Positions 7,838 through 16,615 of a DNA stretch of 64,000 bases are shown here, piece after piece (position 1 is the stretch's first letter; each line of letters begins with the position of its first letter). The notes beneath the pieces were generated by a model. That model did no database searches. It was not told the origin of the DNA and was given only the letters and a program-made list of their open reading frames with translations. The DNA is from an uncultured Treponema sp. (GTDB lineage Bacteria; Spirochaetota; Spirochaetia; Treponematales; Treponemataceae), in assembly GCA_900317625.1 (NCBI GenBank), contig ONHK01000001.1, positions 124,001-188,000 on the forward strand, read 5' to 3'. Made by a program: the position numbers and the translations under genes.

Positions 7838-8698
7838 ATGGTTATCAACCACAACATGTCGGCAATGTATGCCAATCGTCAGCTGGGAGTTACAGGACTC
7901 GGTATTTCTAAAGATATGGAGAAACTTTCTTCCGGCGAAAGAATCAACCGTGCAGGCGATGATGCTTCAGGTCTTGCTGTATCTGAAAAGATGCGTTCAC
8001 AGATCCGAGGATTGAACCAGGCTTCACAGAACGCTTCAAATGGTATCAGCTTCATACAGACAACTGAAGGTTATCTGCAGGAAACTACAGATATCATGCA
8101 GCGAATCCGTGAATTGGCTGTACAGTCATCTAACGGAATCTACAGCGCAGAAGATCGTATGCAGATTCAGGTTGAAATTTCTGCTCTTGTTTCTGAAGTA
8201 GATAGAATCGCTTCTTCTGCTCAGTTCAACGGCATGAACATGCTTACAGGCCGCTTTGCTCAGCCAACAGGTGAAAATGTTGTAACAGGTTCTATGTGGT
8301 TCCACATCGGTTCAAACATGGATCAGCGTATGCAGGTTTTCATCGGAACAATGTCTTCTACAGCATTGGGAATCCGTGAAATCGGTACAGAAACAAAACT
8401 TTCACTTGAAACACCGGAAGATGCCAACCGTGCAATCGGAACTATCGATGAAGGTTTAAAGAAAATTAATAAACAGCGCGCAGACCTTGGCGCTTACCAG
8501 AACCGCATGGAATATGCAGTTCGTGGTCTTAATATTTCTGCAGAAAACCTTCAGGCTTCAGAATCTCGTATCCGCGATACTGATATGGCAAGCCAGATGG
8601 TAGAGTTCACAAAGAATTCTGTGCTTCAGCAGGCAGGTACTGCTATGTTGGCGCAAGCTAACAACCAGTCACAGAATGTCTTGTCTTTACTAAGATAG
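7838..8698 (+). CDS. flaB: Flagellin core protein FlaB (first copy)
   Basis: Periplasmic flagellar filament core flagellin, 286 residues, the normal size for spirochete FlaB. The conserved N-terminal D0/D1 segment ([15 protein letters not shown]..., [27 protein letters not shown]) and C-terminal segment ([34 protein letters not shown]) are intact, while the central D2/D3 domains are missing as in all spirochetes. There is no signal peptide, consistent with export by the flagellar type III apparatus. AAGGAGGA (7823-7830) gives a strong ribosome site. It is transcribed from a sigma-28 promoter, and a second flagellin gene follows. Several FlaB paralogues exist in treponemes, and I cannot assign the number. 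Confidence 0.97.
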   Translation: MVINHNMSAMYANRQLGVTGLGISKDMEKLSSGERINRAGDDASGLAVSEKMRSQIRGLNQASQNASNGISFIQTTEGYLQETTDIMQRIRELAVQSSNGIYSAEDRMQIQVEISALVSEVDRIASSAQFNGMNMLTGRFAQPTGENVVTGSMWFHIGSNMDQRMQVFIGTMSSTALGIREIGTETKLSLETPEDANRAIGTIDEGLKKINKQRADLGAYQNRMEYAVRGLNISAENLQASESRIRDTDMASQMVEFTKNSVLQQAGTAMLAQANNQSQNVLSLLR

Positions 8699-8708
8699 TG
8701 TAATATAA

Positions 8709-8740
8709 TTGCGTATGGGATTTTAGAATCCCATACGCAA
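8709..8740 (+). terminator. Long perfect hairpin after flaB
   Basis: A 14-bp perfect stem (8709-8722 with 8727-8740) and a TTAG loop, starting 11 bases after the stop. No U-tract follows, so it may protect the mRNA 3' end or act as a barrier rather than a classical terminator. Confidence 0.7.
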
Positions 8741-8805
8741 TATTGTACGGTCATTTCTACTCTACTCTTTTCTCTAAAAAATCGTACATTGTTATGCACT
8801 GTTTT

Positions 8806-8907
8806 AACGTGTTTTCAGACACGTTTGTTCTTTGAAAAAGTGCAGTCCATGCTGTTTTGTGACAGCAGAAACAGTGGGTGTGGAAACAAACTTACTGTTT
8901 CTGCTGT
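8806..8907 (+). promoter_or_regulatory. Dyads in the leader of the second flagellin gene
   Basis: Two inverted repeats: AACGTGT/ACACGTT (8806-8812 with 8819-8825) and a 14-bp perfect repeat ACAGCAGAAACAGT/ACTGTTTCTGCTGT (8862-8875 with 8894-8907) around an 18-base loop. They lie in a 311-base gene-free stretch in which I found no sigma-28 consensus. They may be RNA control elements of this flagellin mRNA. Confidence 0.5.
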
Positions 8908-9009
8908 ATGGGTCTGAAACTGAAAAAGGAAGGCGCAAATCCTTTTCAGCCCGCACAAGGCAGAATGCGGAACATGATGTTCTGGATTAATGACATGGAG
9001 GGCACAGAT

Positions 9010-9858
9010 ATGATTATTAATCACAACATGAGTTCTTTGTATGCAGATCGTGTACTTGGCATTTCAAATGACGGTATCATGAAAAACATCGAGAAACTCT
9101 CTTCAGGTGAAAAAATTAACCGTGCTGGGGATGATGCTTCAGGACTTGCTGTTTCTGAAAAAATGCGTTCCCAGATTCGCGGTTTGAACCAGGCTAGCCG
9201 AAACATCGAGAATGGTGTTTCATTCATTCAGACAACAGAAGGATATTTAACAGAAACTACAGATATTCTTCAGCGTGTACGTGAACTTGCAGTTCAGTCT
9301 GCAAACGGAATTTACACAGATGAAGACAGAATGCAGATTCAGGTTGAAGTTTCTCAGCTTGTTGCTGAAGTTGACAGAATCGCCAGCCAGGCTCAGTTCA
9401 ACGGCATGAACATGCTTACAGGACGCTTTGCATCAGAAGCAAATGATGTAATGCAGTTCCAGATTGGAGCAAATATGGATCAGAACACAAGAGTTTTCAT
9501 TGGAACAATGACAGCTCAGGCTCTTGGTCTTAAAGGTGCTCAGGGTTCAACAGATGCTATCACTATCAATGACCCAGAGTCTGCAAATGCAACTCTTGGC
9601 ACAGTAGATGCAGCTTTGACAAACGTTACAAAACAACGCGCTGACCTTGGTGCTTACCAGAACCGCTTCGAAATGGCTGCTCGCGGTATAAATATTGCTG
9701 CTGAAAATACTCAGTCAGCTGAATCAAGAATCCGCGATACAGATATGGCTTCTGAAATTGTAGAATACACAAAGAACCAGATTCTCACACAGTCTGGTAC
9801 TGCAATGCTTTCTCAGGCTAATAGCCAGTCTCAGAATGTTCTTGCTCTTTTGGGCTAA
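9010..9858 (+). CDS. flaB: Flagellin core protein FlaB (second copy)
   Basis: Second filament core flagellin, 282 residues, closely similar to the preceding one over the N-terminal ([41 protein letters not shown]) and C-terminal ([35 protein letters not shown]) regions but diverged in the middle. The start is ATG 9010, preceded by GGAGG (8998-9002); in-frame upstream codons encode no flagellin-like sequence. It has its own long structured leader, so its expression may be set separately from the first copy. Unequal filament composition from two FlaB proteins is normal for spirochetes. Confidence 0.97.
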   Translation: MIINHNMSSLYADRVLGISNDGIMKNIEKLSSGEKINRAGDDASGLAVSEKMRSQIRGLNQASRNIENGVSFIQTTEGYLTETTDILQRVRELAVQSANGIYTDEDRMQIQVEVSQLVAEVDRIASQAQFNGMNMLTGRFASEANDVMQFQIGANMDQNTRVFIGTMTAQALGLKGAQGSTDAITINDPESANATLGTVDAALTNVTKQRADLGAYQNRFEMAARGINIAAENTQSAESRIRDTDMASEIVEYTKNQILTQSGTAMLSQANSQSQNVLALLG

Positions 9859-9918
9859 AAGCGGAATTTAATGTTAAAAGATTGCTGGATGTCATCTTTT
9901 GACAATTAAAACGTGGAG

Positions 9919-9950
9919 TGGGAGGGGTGCGCCCCTCTCCCATTTCTTTT
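9919..9950 (+). terminator. GC-rich terminator between flaB and flaG
   Basis: TGGGAGGGG pairs with CCCC-TC-TCCCA (2-base bulge) around TGCG, followed by TTTCTTTTT. It lies only a few bases before the flaG ribosome site, so some read-through into flaG-fliD is probable. Confidence 0.75.
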
Positions 9951-9969
9951 TATTCAAGGAGGAAGCCTT

Positions 9970-10359
9970 ATGAATACAATAAGTTCATTTGGGCAGACGC
10001 TGGCCATGGATGGCCTGAATCTAAACAGCAGCGCTGTTACTCCGGCAAAAAGTATATCTACACAAAAAAACAGCACTGTAAACACTCTGAAAACCCCTAC
10101 AGGTTCAGAAGTTGTTGACAATCTTGTTCAAAGCATGGCAGAAATAAAAGCAGATGCTCAGCAGATGCAAAATATGTCCGCCAGAATTATGGGCAGAGAA
10201 CTACAGTTCAATGTAAACAAAGAACTTGGCAGCATTGTCGTAAAAGTAGTAGATCCAAGTACCGATCAGGTTGTAAAGGAGATACCTTCTGAAGAAATTC
10301 AAAATTTAAAGATTCGGATCAGAAAGGCAATCGGTGTTCTTTTTGATCAAATTGTTTAA
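9970..10359 (+). CDS. flaG: FlaG family flagellar protein
   Basis: A 129-residue protein of the FlaG family, which in other bacteria influences filament length. The conserved C-terminal half is visible: ELQFNVNKELGSIVVKVVDPSTDQVVKEIPSEEIQNLKIRIRKAIG, including the typical V-x-D-x-x-T-x-x-V-I/V-R/K-x-I-P pattern. The N-terminal half is low-complexity Ser/Thr-rich. AGGAGG at 9957-9962 sets the start at 9970. The position between flagellin and fliD is the standard one. Confidence 0.9.
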   Translation: MNTISSFGQTLAMDGLNLNSSAVTPAKSISTQKNSTVNTLKTPTGSEVVDNLVQSMAEIKADAQQMQNMSARIMGRELQFNVNKELGSIVVKVVDPSTDQVVKEIPSEEIQNLKIRIRKAIGVLFDQIV

Positions 10360-10382
10360 ATTCAGATTCAGATTTATTCATT

Positions 10383-12440
10383 ATGGCAGGAATCAACATA
10401 CCTGGTGTTACTAACCAGTACAACACAAATGAAACTGTTGAAAAACTTATGCAAATCGAGCGGATTCCGCTTACAAGGGAGCAGAAAACGCTTGATTCGT
10501 ATAAGGCCCAACAAGAAGCCTGGCGTTCCGTCAACAGGAAAATGACAGAACTTAGGGACAGCGTAAAAACACTTTACTCTTTTGATAATCCTTTTAACAA
10601 TAAATTAACCTCTTCAACAGAAGAATATGCAATCACAGCTGATGCCACACGAAAAGCGGCTTATGAATCTTTTAAAGTTGATGTAATTCAGCCGGCCACA
10701 GCAGACCGTTTTCTTACATCAGAACTTGACGCAGACACAAAAGTTCCGGCAGGAACATATACATACAAAATAAACGATAAATCAATCACAATGAGATGGA
10801 AAGGCGGCTCTTTGCAAGATTTCTCAAATGCGCTGAACAGACGCGGAGGAGATCTTTTAAAAACAAGAGTAATTGGCGCTTCAAAAGGAAAAAAAACTCT
10901 TTCAATAGAATCCCAGAAGACAGGAAGCGAAAACCGGCTTACATTTGAAGATGACGCAAAAACTTTTGCAGAATCCAGCGGAATGATAATCCGCGTAAAA
11001 CCAAAAACAATTGAATTTGGAACAAGTAGAAATGACTACAGAAATATTCAACCGGAAATTTCTGAGCAAGAACGTCTTCCGCAAATTTCTGCAGCAGGAA
11101 TTAAAATTTCAAACGGAACTATTACAGTTCCTCCACGCGGTGGATATGCGCTTTCAATTCCGGCAACAGTTCTAGAAACTCCAAACACTCATATTCAGTT
11201 TACAATTTCAAAACAGGAAGTTTCTGACATCACTATTGCGCTGAACAAACAGGAATCAAAACCTGTTTTTCCAAATTCAGGAAGCGCGAGTTTTAAAGAT
11301 GTAACAATCATAAATGCGCCGATTGACGCAAATTTACCACAAGAACCGGAAAAAAAGTTCGAGCCTCTCGAATCAATCTCCACAAACGATGTTCTTTTTG
11401 TAAAAATGAAAGATGGAACAGAAAAACTGATTTCAACGCCTAACCTTCTTTCCAGCGAAAAAACTGAAATCGATATTCCATTGAATGACTACAAGAACAT
11501 TGACTCAATTGTGCTGAAAAACAGAAACACAGGCACAGCGCTTTCAATTTCTTCCGCCTCGGCCCTGAACCCAAGCGAAAACCGAGGATTTGTTCCGCAG
11601 CACGCAATTTCTTCCGCGGATGACGCAATCATAAAATACGAAGGAATCACAATAAAACGCCCGACAAACACAATCGACGACGTTGTTCCAGAAGTCACCT
11701 TAAATCTTTTTGACAAAACTGAAAAGACCGCGACAATTTCCGTAAAACCTGACGTTGAATCCGCAAAGGAAGCGCTTATAACTTTTGTGGGAAAATACAA
11801 TCAGTCTGTAGCCGAAATAAATATTCTTTCCCAGAACAAGCCCGAAATCATCGAGGAACTAGACTATCTTTCTTCCGATGAAAAAAAAGCTGAGCAAGAA
11901 AAACTTGGAATGTTCAACATGGACTCTTCTCTTACAAGCTTAAAATCCGCGCTGCAGACAACAACAACGGCAAACTATAAATTCAGCGAAGACGCAAAAA
12001 TCACAATGCTTTCGCAGATTGGAATTGCAACAAACGCAACAAATTATTCAGGCTACACGCCAAGCAAACTGCGCGGCTACCTTGAAATTGATGAAAAAAA
12101 ACTTGATTCAGAACTTGAAAAAAATCTTGACGACGTAAAAAATATGTTCGGATACGATTCAGACGGAGATTTGATAATAGATTCCGGAATCGGTTTCAAA
12201 CTTGACAAGCAACTTACAGCTTATGTTCAGTCAGGTGGAATTTTTGCAATGAAAACATCAGCGCTTGACTCACGAATCAAATCTTCCGAGCAAAAAATAG
12301 CGCGCCTGGAAACACAAATGGATGACAAAGAAGCTGAACTAAGAAATAAATATGGACAAATGGAAGGCGCATTGAACAGCCTTGAATCCCAGCAGAACAC
12401 GATAAAAAATTTCTCTAACTCGGGAAACAACAATAGATAG
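10383..12440 (+). CDS. fliD: Flagellar hook-associated protein 2 (filament cap)
   Basis: FliD caps the filament tip and promotes flagellin folding and insertion. The N-terminal FliD_N domain is clear (MAGINIPGVTNQYNTNETVEKLMQIERIPL...), followed by repetitive beta-rich domains. The C-terminal FliD_C domain (about 480-660) contains EAL-TFVGKYNQSVAEINILSQN, YTPSKLRGYLEIDEKKLDSELEKNLDDVKNMFG and a terminal coiled coil. At 685 residues it is in the size range of spirochete FliD. It starts 23 bases after flaG. No FliS-family chaperone gene is recognisable next to it; the unknown gene that follows occupies that place. Confidence 0.95.
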   Translation: MAGINIPGVTNQYNTNETVEKLMQIERIPLTREQKTLDSYKAQQEAWRSVNRKMTELRDSVKTLYSFDNPFNNKLTSSTEEYAITADATRKAAYESFKVDVIQPATADRFLTSELDADTKVPAGTYTYKINDKSITMRWKGGSLQDFSNALNRRGGDLLKTRVIGASKGKKTLSIESQKTGSENRLTFEDDAKTFAESSGMIIRVKPKTIEFGTSRNDYRNIQPEISEQERLPQISAAGIKISNGTITVPPRGGYALSIPATVLETPNTHIQFTISKQEVSDITIALNKQESKPVFPNSGSASFKDVTIINAPIDANLPQEPEKKFEPLESISTNDVLFVKMKDGTEKLISTPNLLSSEKTEIDIPLNDYKNIDSIVLKNRNTGTALSISSASALNPSENRGFVPQHAISSADDAIIKYEGITIKRPTNTIDDVVPEVTLNLFDKTEKTATISVKPDVESAKEALITFVGKYNQSVAEINILSQNKPEIIEELDYLSSDEKKAEQEKLGMFNMDSSLTSLKSALQTTTTANYKFSEDAKITMLSQIGIATNATNYSGYTPSKLRGYLEIDEKKLDSELEKNLDDVKNMFGYDSDGDLIIDSGIGFKLDKQLTAYVQSGGIFAMKTSALDSRIKSSEQKIARLETQMDDKEAELRNKYGQMEGALNSLESQQNTIKNFSNSGNNNR

Positions 12441-12451
12441 GCGGAAATACT

Positions 12452-13042
12452 ATGGATTTTTATATTAATGATGAAAAAATTGACATCACACTGGAAGAAG
12501 AAAAAACTGTCGGTGATGTCCTGAAATCTTTTGAAATAACCTGCGAGCAAAATGATACAGCTGTAATAGGAATCAGAATTGACGGAAAACAGATTACAGC
12601 CGAGCTTTTCGATGAATATGCAAAGAAAACGCTTAACGACAACATGAAATTTGAATTCAGCATTGTAACAAGACAAAACATAAAAGATGCATTCAAAAAT
12701 CTTTCTGAACTTTTTAAACAACTTTCAGAAAAAATGCAGACAATTCCGGTAGAGCTTCAAAGCGGAAAAGCGAAAGAAGCAAACGAATCAATCTTAACGC
12801 TTGCAGACAGCATTGATGAATTCTGCCACATTGCAACTCTTGCCAGCCTTTTCCAGAATTATACAGAAGTCAAAATTGAAGATAAACCTTTTTCCGAATT
12901 TTTCAAGGAATTTTCGCCGGTGCTTTCCGATTTTGAGGATGCGCTTAAAAATAATGACACTGTAAGCGTGGGAGATCTTGCAGAATACGAAATTTGCCCT
13001 CGCCTTGTTTCAATCGCAAAAACTTTGGAAGGTCTGGCATGA
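12452..13042 (+). CDS. Unknown protein of the flagellar operon
   Basis: A 196-residue soluble, acidic protein that I do not recognise. The N-terminal 70 residues look beta-strand rich (MDFYINDEKIDITLEEEKTV, GIRIDGKQITAE), and the rest looks all-helical (KDAFKNLSELFKQLSEKM, ESILTLADSIDEF). It has no signal peptide or membrane segment. It starts 11 bases after fliD and overlaps the next gene by 4 bases, so it is translationally linked to both. The location directly after fliD is where fliS sits in many bacteria, so an export chaperone or cap partner is possible, but sequence resemblance to FliS is not apparent. Confidence 0.75.
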   Translation: MDFYINDEKIDITLEEEKTVGDVLKSFEITCEQNDTAVIGIRIDGKQITAELFDEYAKKTLNDNMKFEFSIVTRQNIKDAFKNLSELFKQLSEKMQTIPVELQSGKAKEANESILTLADSIDEFCHIATLASLFQNYTEVKIEDKPFSEFFKEFSPVLSDFEDALKNNDTVSVGDLAEYEICPRLVSIAKTLEGLA

Positions 13043-14118
13043 ATTTAGATTTCCAGGCAGGAGGTTCACCGCTTGCAGCGCGAATGAATCCGGCTATTTA
13101 CACAGTTTTAATAATCGCGCTTGTAATTTCCGCAATTCTAGCAGCAATTTTCTTTATCCTTAAAAAACGAAAAAAAATTGAAGAAACTCCAGAATGGCAG
13201 GCGGCACAAGCAAAAAGAAAAACAAACCGAAAAGATGTCGCGACTTTTTCTGAAAAATACAAGCTTAAACCAGATGAAGAAGTTTTTTTATGGAAAATCT
13301 GTAGAAAATACGGAATAACTAATATTCTTTTTGCAATAAAAGATTTAAAGTCAATTGAACCTTACTTTGAAAAATATTATAAATCCAACAAGGAAAATTC
13401 CCAGGCAGACATAAATTTGATGTTCAGATTAAAATTCCGCCTTGAAAGAATTTTTGCGGCATCTGAATCAATCTCATCAACAAAACTTCTGCCAAAAAAT
13501 TCAAAAATCAGCGAGATTTTTCCGGACGGAACAAAATCCGACTTTTTTGTATATGAAAACACAAAAGATTATCTTTCAATAAAAATCACAGACGAATTCT
13601 TTGAGTCGCAGAAAAAACCTGAAAATCTTGAGAAAGTCGCATTCACATTTCACTCCGCAACTGGAATGCAATACGCATTTGTCTCAAGAATTCTCCGCTA
13701 CGAGACAGATGCAAACGGCCACCAGATGATTGTTTCGCACAGCAACGATTTAATCACAAAACAGCAGCGGCACTTCAAAAGAATCAATATAAACGAAAAA
13801 TGCAAAATCGCCTCAATCAGAATAGAAACTAATAAAAAAAATGAAAAGAAATATATTCCCGCTGAAAAAAAATATGAATGCATGATTACAAATATTTCCG
13901 GCGGAGGTTGCTGCATCTCAACAACACTTCCCATCAAAGAAAGCCAGATGACTTATATCGAGCTTTCACTTGCAGACGGCGAATATGGAGTTTTCGGAAC
14001 AATTGTAAAAACAAGAAAATCGCAAACACAGGGACTTTTTAATCTTCATATCAAATTCAACAATATATCGCTTGAAGTACAAAATAAAATTCTTGCTAAA
14101 GTCTACGGATATAACTAA
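13039..14118 (+). CDS. Membrane-anchored PilZ-domain protein (c-di-GMP binding)
   Basis: A 359-residue protein. One transmembrane helix at about residues 17-42 (IYTVLIIALVISAILAAIFF) is followed by a basic stop-transfer stretch and a cytoplasmic region. The C-terminal PilZ domain (about 245-355) has the c-di-GMP signature: an RxxxR motif in QQRHFKRIN and a (D/N)xSxxG motif in NISGGGCC. The central part resembles the YcgR-type N-terminal domain only loosely. The start at 13039 overlaps the previous stop as ATGA. Placement in the flagellin/fliD operon suggests that it tunes motility in response to c-di-GMP. Confidence 0.85.
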   Translation: MNLDFQAGGSPLAARMNPAIYTVLIIALVISAILAAIFFILKKRKKIEETPEWQAAQAKRKTNRKDVATFSEKYKLKPDEEVFLWKICRKYGITNILFAIKDLKSIEPYFEKYYKSNKENSQADINLMFRLKFRLERIFAASESISSTKLLPKNSKISEIFPDGTKSDFFVYENTKDYLSIKITDEFFESQKKPENLEKVAFTFHSATGMQYAFVSRILRYETDANGHQMIVSHSNDLITKQQRHFKRININEKCKIASIRIETNKKNEKKYIPAEKKYECMITNISGGGCCISTTLPIKESQMTYIELSLADGEYGVFGTIVKTRKSQTQGLFNLHIKFNNISLEVQNKILAKVYGYN

Positions 14119-14129
14119 AATAGAAAGAA

Positions 14130-14390
14130 ATGAAAATTTTGAATTTAAAAAACTTATTCCGCGAGGAAGGATACATTTATTACCGACGCAATTTTTCTGG
14201 CACAGCTGATGTTGAGATTCCAGGGCAAACTCTAGAAACTGATGTGGATTTTTGCATAGAAACAGATCCTTTAGGAAAAAAAACTGTTGACATTCAATTT
14301 AAAAAGCCAATAAATTACCCTATTCTTCCAATAAAAAAAGCCTTAAAAGATTATATTTTAAAGCAAGATTCTGAAGGAAAACTGCCATGA
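14130..14390 (+). CDS. Small conserved-looking protein of unknown function
   Basis: An 86-residue soluble protein that I do not recognise. It has a short beta-rich pattern (EEGYIYYRRNFSG, ADVEIPGQTLETDVDFCIETDPLGKKTVDIQFK) and no membrane segment or signal peptide. It overlaps tsaE by 4 bases (ATGA), so translation of the two is probably coupled; an RNA- or tRNA-related role is only a guess from that linkage. It starts 11 bases after the PilZ gene. Confidence 0.7.
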   Translation: MKILNLKNLFREEGYIYYRRNFSGTADVEIPGQTLETDVDFCIETDPLGKKTVDIQFKKPINYPILPIKKALKDYILKQDSEGKLP

Positions 14391-14821
14391 TTACGTTTAT
14401 AACAAATTCCGCAGAAGAAACTATTGAATTAGGCAAAAAAATCGGTTCCCTTTTGCAGAAAGGTGACATCATTGCTATGCAGGGAACTCTTGCGGCAGGA
14501 AAAACCACAATTACAAAAGGAATCGCAGAAGCTTTGGACATAAAGGATACAATCACAAGCCCTACTTTTTGCCTTATAAGTGAATATGAAGGGAAAATGC
14601 CGCTTTACCACATGGATGTCTATCGTCTTGACAGTGCGGAAGATTTCGCAAATCTCGGAACAGAAGATATGCTTTACGGAGAAGGCGTTTCCATCATCGA
14701 ATGGAGCGAAAAAATAATGGAGGAACTTCCAAAAAAAACAATTATTTTAAAGCTCATTCCACACGAAGATGGCTCACGAACCATAACAATTGAAAATTGG
14801 CCACATGGAGAAATAAAATGA
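14387..14821 (+). CDS. tsaE: tRNA threonylcarbamoyladenosine biosynthesis ATPase
   Basis: ATPase of the TsaB-TsaD-TsaE complex that makes t6A37 in ANN-decoding tRNAs. The Walker A loop GTLAAGKTT, the TSPTFCLISEYEG segment and the DVYRLDSAEDFANLG motif are characteristic. At 144 residues it has the family size. It overlaps both neighbours by 4 bases, forming a translationally coupled unit with tsaB. Confidence 0.95.
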   Translation: MITFITNSAEETIELGKKIGSLLQKGDIIAMQGTLAAGKTTITKGIAEALDIKDTITSPTFCLISEYEGKMPLYHMDVYRLDSAEDFANLGTEDMLYGEGVSIIEWSEKIMEELPKKTIILKLIPHEDGSRTITIENWPHGEIK

Positions 14822-15498
14822 ACGGACTTGCAATTGATTCTGCTATAACAAAAATTACTATTTCCGCAAAAAATGATTCGCATACTGTTACCGCTGTGTT
14901 CAATATCGGAATGAAACAGTCAGAAACACTTTTGCCGGCAATTCAATATGTTCTTGAAAAAGCTGATTTGACTCCAGAAAAACTGGATTATCTCTGCGTA
15001 TCAAATGGACCGGGCTCATTCACAGGACTAAGGCTGGGATTTTCAGCAATAAAAGCAATTGAAATGGTTACAAATGCAAATCTTTACGGAATTTGCACAC
15101 TGGACGCTTACGCAGAAAGCTACAAGGATTTTCCATTCACAGTTTTAAGCTGCATCAATGCCAAAAAAGACCGATTTTATGCAAAAGCATTTTTTAATGC
15201 GGCAGAAACAATTCCAGCAGGTGATTATACAGCTGAAGAAATAGCGAATCTTCTAAAAAAATCCAACGCAACGGAAACAGTATTAATCTGCGGAAGCGAC
15301 GCGCATCTGCTTGCAGAAGAACTAAAACCTTTCTCTGAAAAAAAATTTCTTCCACAGGATTTTCATATAAATGTTGGAGAAATTCTTCTTTCAATGACTG
15401 AAAAAAAGATTTCAAAGAATGAAAAACCTTTAAACGATTATGACGGACCATTCTACCTGCGTGCAAGCGAAGCAGAAGTAAAAAAACAGGAAGCATAA
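14818..15498 (+). CDS. tsaB: tRNA threonylcarbamoyladenosine biosynthesis protein TsaB
   Basis: Inactive kinase-fold partner of TsaD in t6A synthesis. The N-terminal phosphate-like loop LAIDSAITKITIS and the hallmark NGPGSFTGLRLGFSAIKA are intact; the 226-residue length is normal. The start at 14818 overlaps the tsaE stop (ATGA). It is the last gene of the flagellin-to-tsa run and ends at a terminator. Confidence 0.95.
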   Translation: MNGLAIDSAITKITISAKNDSHTVTAVFNIGMKQSETLLPAIQYVLEKADLTPEKLDYLCVSNGPGSFTGLRLGFSAIKAIEMVTNANLYGICTLDAYAESYKDFPFTVLSCINAKKDRFYAKAFFNAAETIPAGDYTAEEIANLLKKSNATETVLICGSDAHLLAEELKPFSEKKFLPQDFHINVGEILLSMTEKKISKNEKPLNDYDGPFYLRASEAEVKKQEA

Positions 15499-15509
15499 AA
15501 TATAAACAA

Positions 15510-15543
15510 GGCGGCAGCAGAAATGTTTGCCGCTTATTTTTTT
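15510..15543 (+). terminator. Intrinsic terminator after tsaB
   Basis: GGCGGCA/TGCCGCT stem with an 11-base loop, then a T-rich tail. Confidence 0.8.
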
Positions 15544-15560
15544 AGGATTTGTTAAAACAA

Positions 15561-15588
15561 AAAACTCCAACAATTGTTGGAGTTTTTT
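15561..15588 (-). terminator. Palindromic terminator of the tRNA cluster (bidirectional)
   Basis: AAAACTCCAAC and GTTGGAGTTTT are exact complements around AATT, with T-tracts on both strands. On the minus strand it ends the His-Arg-Lys tRNA transcript; it can also back up tsaB termination. Confidence 0.88.
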
Positions 15589-15589
15589 A

Positions 15590-15662
15590 TGAGCCATGCA
15601 AGGATCGAACTTGCGACCCACAGATTAAGAGTCTGTTGCTCTACCAGCTGAGCTAATGGCCC
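15590..15662 (-). tRNA. tRNA-Lys (CTT)
   Basis: Minus-strand cloverleaf. Acceptor GGGCCAT/ATGGCTC, anticodon stem ACAGA/TCTGT with loop CTCTTAA giving anticodon CTT, T-arm GCAAG/CTTGC, discriminator A. CCA is not encoded. Third gene of the tRNA transcript. Confidence 0.93.
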
Positions 15663-15671
15663 AAAATAATT

Positions 15672-15745
15672 TGCGTCCGACAGGATTCGAACCTGCTACC
15701 GCCGGATTCGAAGTCCGGAACTCTATCCAGATGAGCTACGGGCGC
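15672..15745 (-). tRNA. tRNA-Arg (TCG)
   Basis: Minus-strand cloverleaf. Anticodon stem CCGGA/TCCGG, loop CTTCGAA, anticodon TCG. Acceptor GCGCCCG faces CGGACGC, which gives six pairs and one C4-A69 mismatch. Discriminator A; CCA not encoded. Confidence 0.9.
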
Positions 15746-15756
15746 AACTAGAATCG

Positions 15757-15829
15757 GGTGCCTGATGGGGCTCGAACCCACGACAACCAGATCCACAATC
15801 TGGCGCTCTACCGCTGAACTACAGGCACC
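15757..15829 (-). tRNA. tRNA-His (GTG)
   Basis: Minus-strand cloverleaf. Acceptor GTGCCTG/CAGGCAC, an encoded extra G at position -1 opposite discriminator C (the histidine identity pair), anticodon loop TTGTGGA giving GTG. First gene of the tRNA transcript. Confidence 0.93.
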
Positions 15830-15846
15830 ATTTAAGACGTGATGTA

Positions 15847-15875
15847 AATATATAATATTGATAAAATTTAGTCAA
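15847..15875 (-). promoter_or_regulatory. Sigma-70 type promoter of the His-Arg-Lys tRNA cluster
   Basis: On the minus strand TTGACT (15875-15870) and TATATT (15852-15847) are separated by exactly 17 bases, 18 bases upstream of tRNA-His. Confidence 0.82.
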
Positions 15876-15913
15876 TATTAAAATCTGTCATTCTCTAAAA
15901 AAAGTTATTTTTT

Positions 15914-16141
15914 TTACTTTTTTAAAATCTTAGAAATTGTATTTACAACATCATTATTTACAATTGAGGCGGCGGTATTCTCATTTTTTATCGCGTTAAA
16001 AACTTCCTGTCTGAACACCTTTACAGATTTTGGTGCTTCCACACCGATTTTTACCTGATCGCCTTTTATATCAATTATTGTAATTGTAATGTCATCGCCG
16101 ATTTTTATCTGCTGATCTGTTTTTCGGGAAAGAATAAGCAT
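15914..16141 (-). CDS. csrA: Carbon storage/translation regulator CsrA
   Basis: Small dimeric RNA-binding protein, 75 residues. [22 protein letters not shown] and the [18 protein letters not shown] segment are textbook CsrA, including the Arg that contacts GGA motifs. In Bacillus it represses flagellin translation by binding the mRNA leader, and FliW relieves this by binding CsrA. Here it is the last gene of the flgN operon, directly after fliW with a 1-base gap. Confidence 0.97.
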   Translation of the reverse strand: MLILSRKTDQQIKIGDDITITIIDIKGDQVKIGVEAPKSVKVFRQEVFNAIKNENTAASIVNNDVVNTISKILKK

Positions 16142-16142
16142 A

Positions 16143-16583
16143 TCATTCCCCCTTCTTTTTTAAAGCTTTTACAATGTCAAATTTTGTTGTCCAGCGGTTA
16201 TCATTTAAAATCACCTGAAGGCATTTTCGGTTCTTCTTGTTTATGACAATCGGGCCAAGGAAATTTGCTGTTATGGCAGAACCATCTTTTGGAATTGTAA
16301 CAAGCGTCATGATGATTATATCTTCCGCAGATTCAACACCGATATTTTTTAATGTTGAATCATCAATATCAGCCTCGTAATCGTTACAGATAAGAAAAGG
16401 ATCTATCATTAAAAATGCAAGATTGCTCTCTTCTGTTGACTGAAGCCAAATGAACGGTTCATATTCAGAATCAATCAGCGCAAATTTTGTGTATTTTTCA
16501 AAACCTAAAAGTCCTTCTGGAAAAGTCACAAGCTGTTTTTCCTCAACATTTACAATTCCATTTACTTTTGTCTTTACTTCCAT
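16143..16583 (-). CDS. fliW: Flagellar assembly factor FliW (CsrA antagonist)
   Basis: A 146-residue FliW. The family signature is clear: [64 protein letters not shown]. FliW binds either CsrA or free flagellin, coupling flagellin synthesis to secretion. It sits between flgL and csrA, the same arrangement as in other FliW/CsrA bacteria. Confidence 0.96.
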   Translation of the reverse strand: MEVKTKVNGIVNVEEKQLVTFPEGLLGFEKYTKFALIDSEYEPFIWLQSTEESNLAFLMIDPFLICNDYEADIDDSTLKNIGVESAEDIIIMTLVTIPKDGSAITANFLGPIVINKKNRKCLQVILNDNRWTTKFDIVKALKKKGE

Positions 16584-16615
16584 GTTTTCCTCATTCTTTT
16601 GCTAGAACAAACTGA

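Noticed and set aside
8878..9009. N-terminal extension of the second flagellin
   Set aside because: The upstream codons contain the long leader dyad and encode no flagellin-like residues. GGAGG precedes the ATG at 9010.
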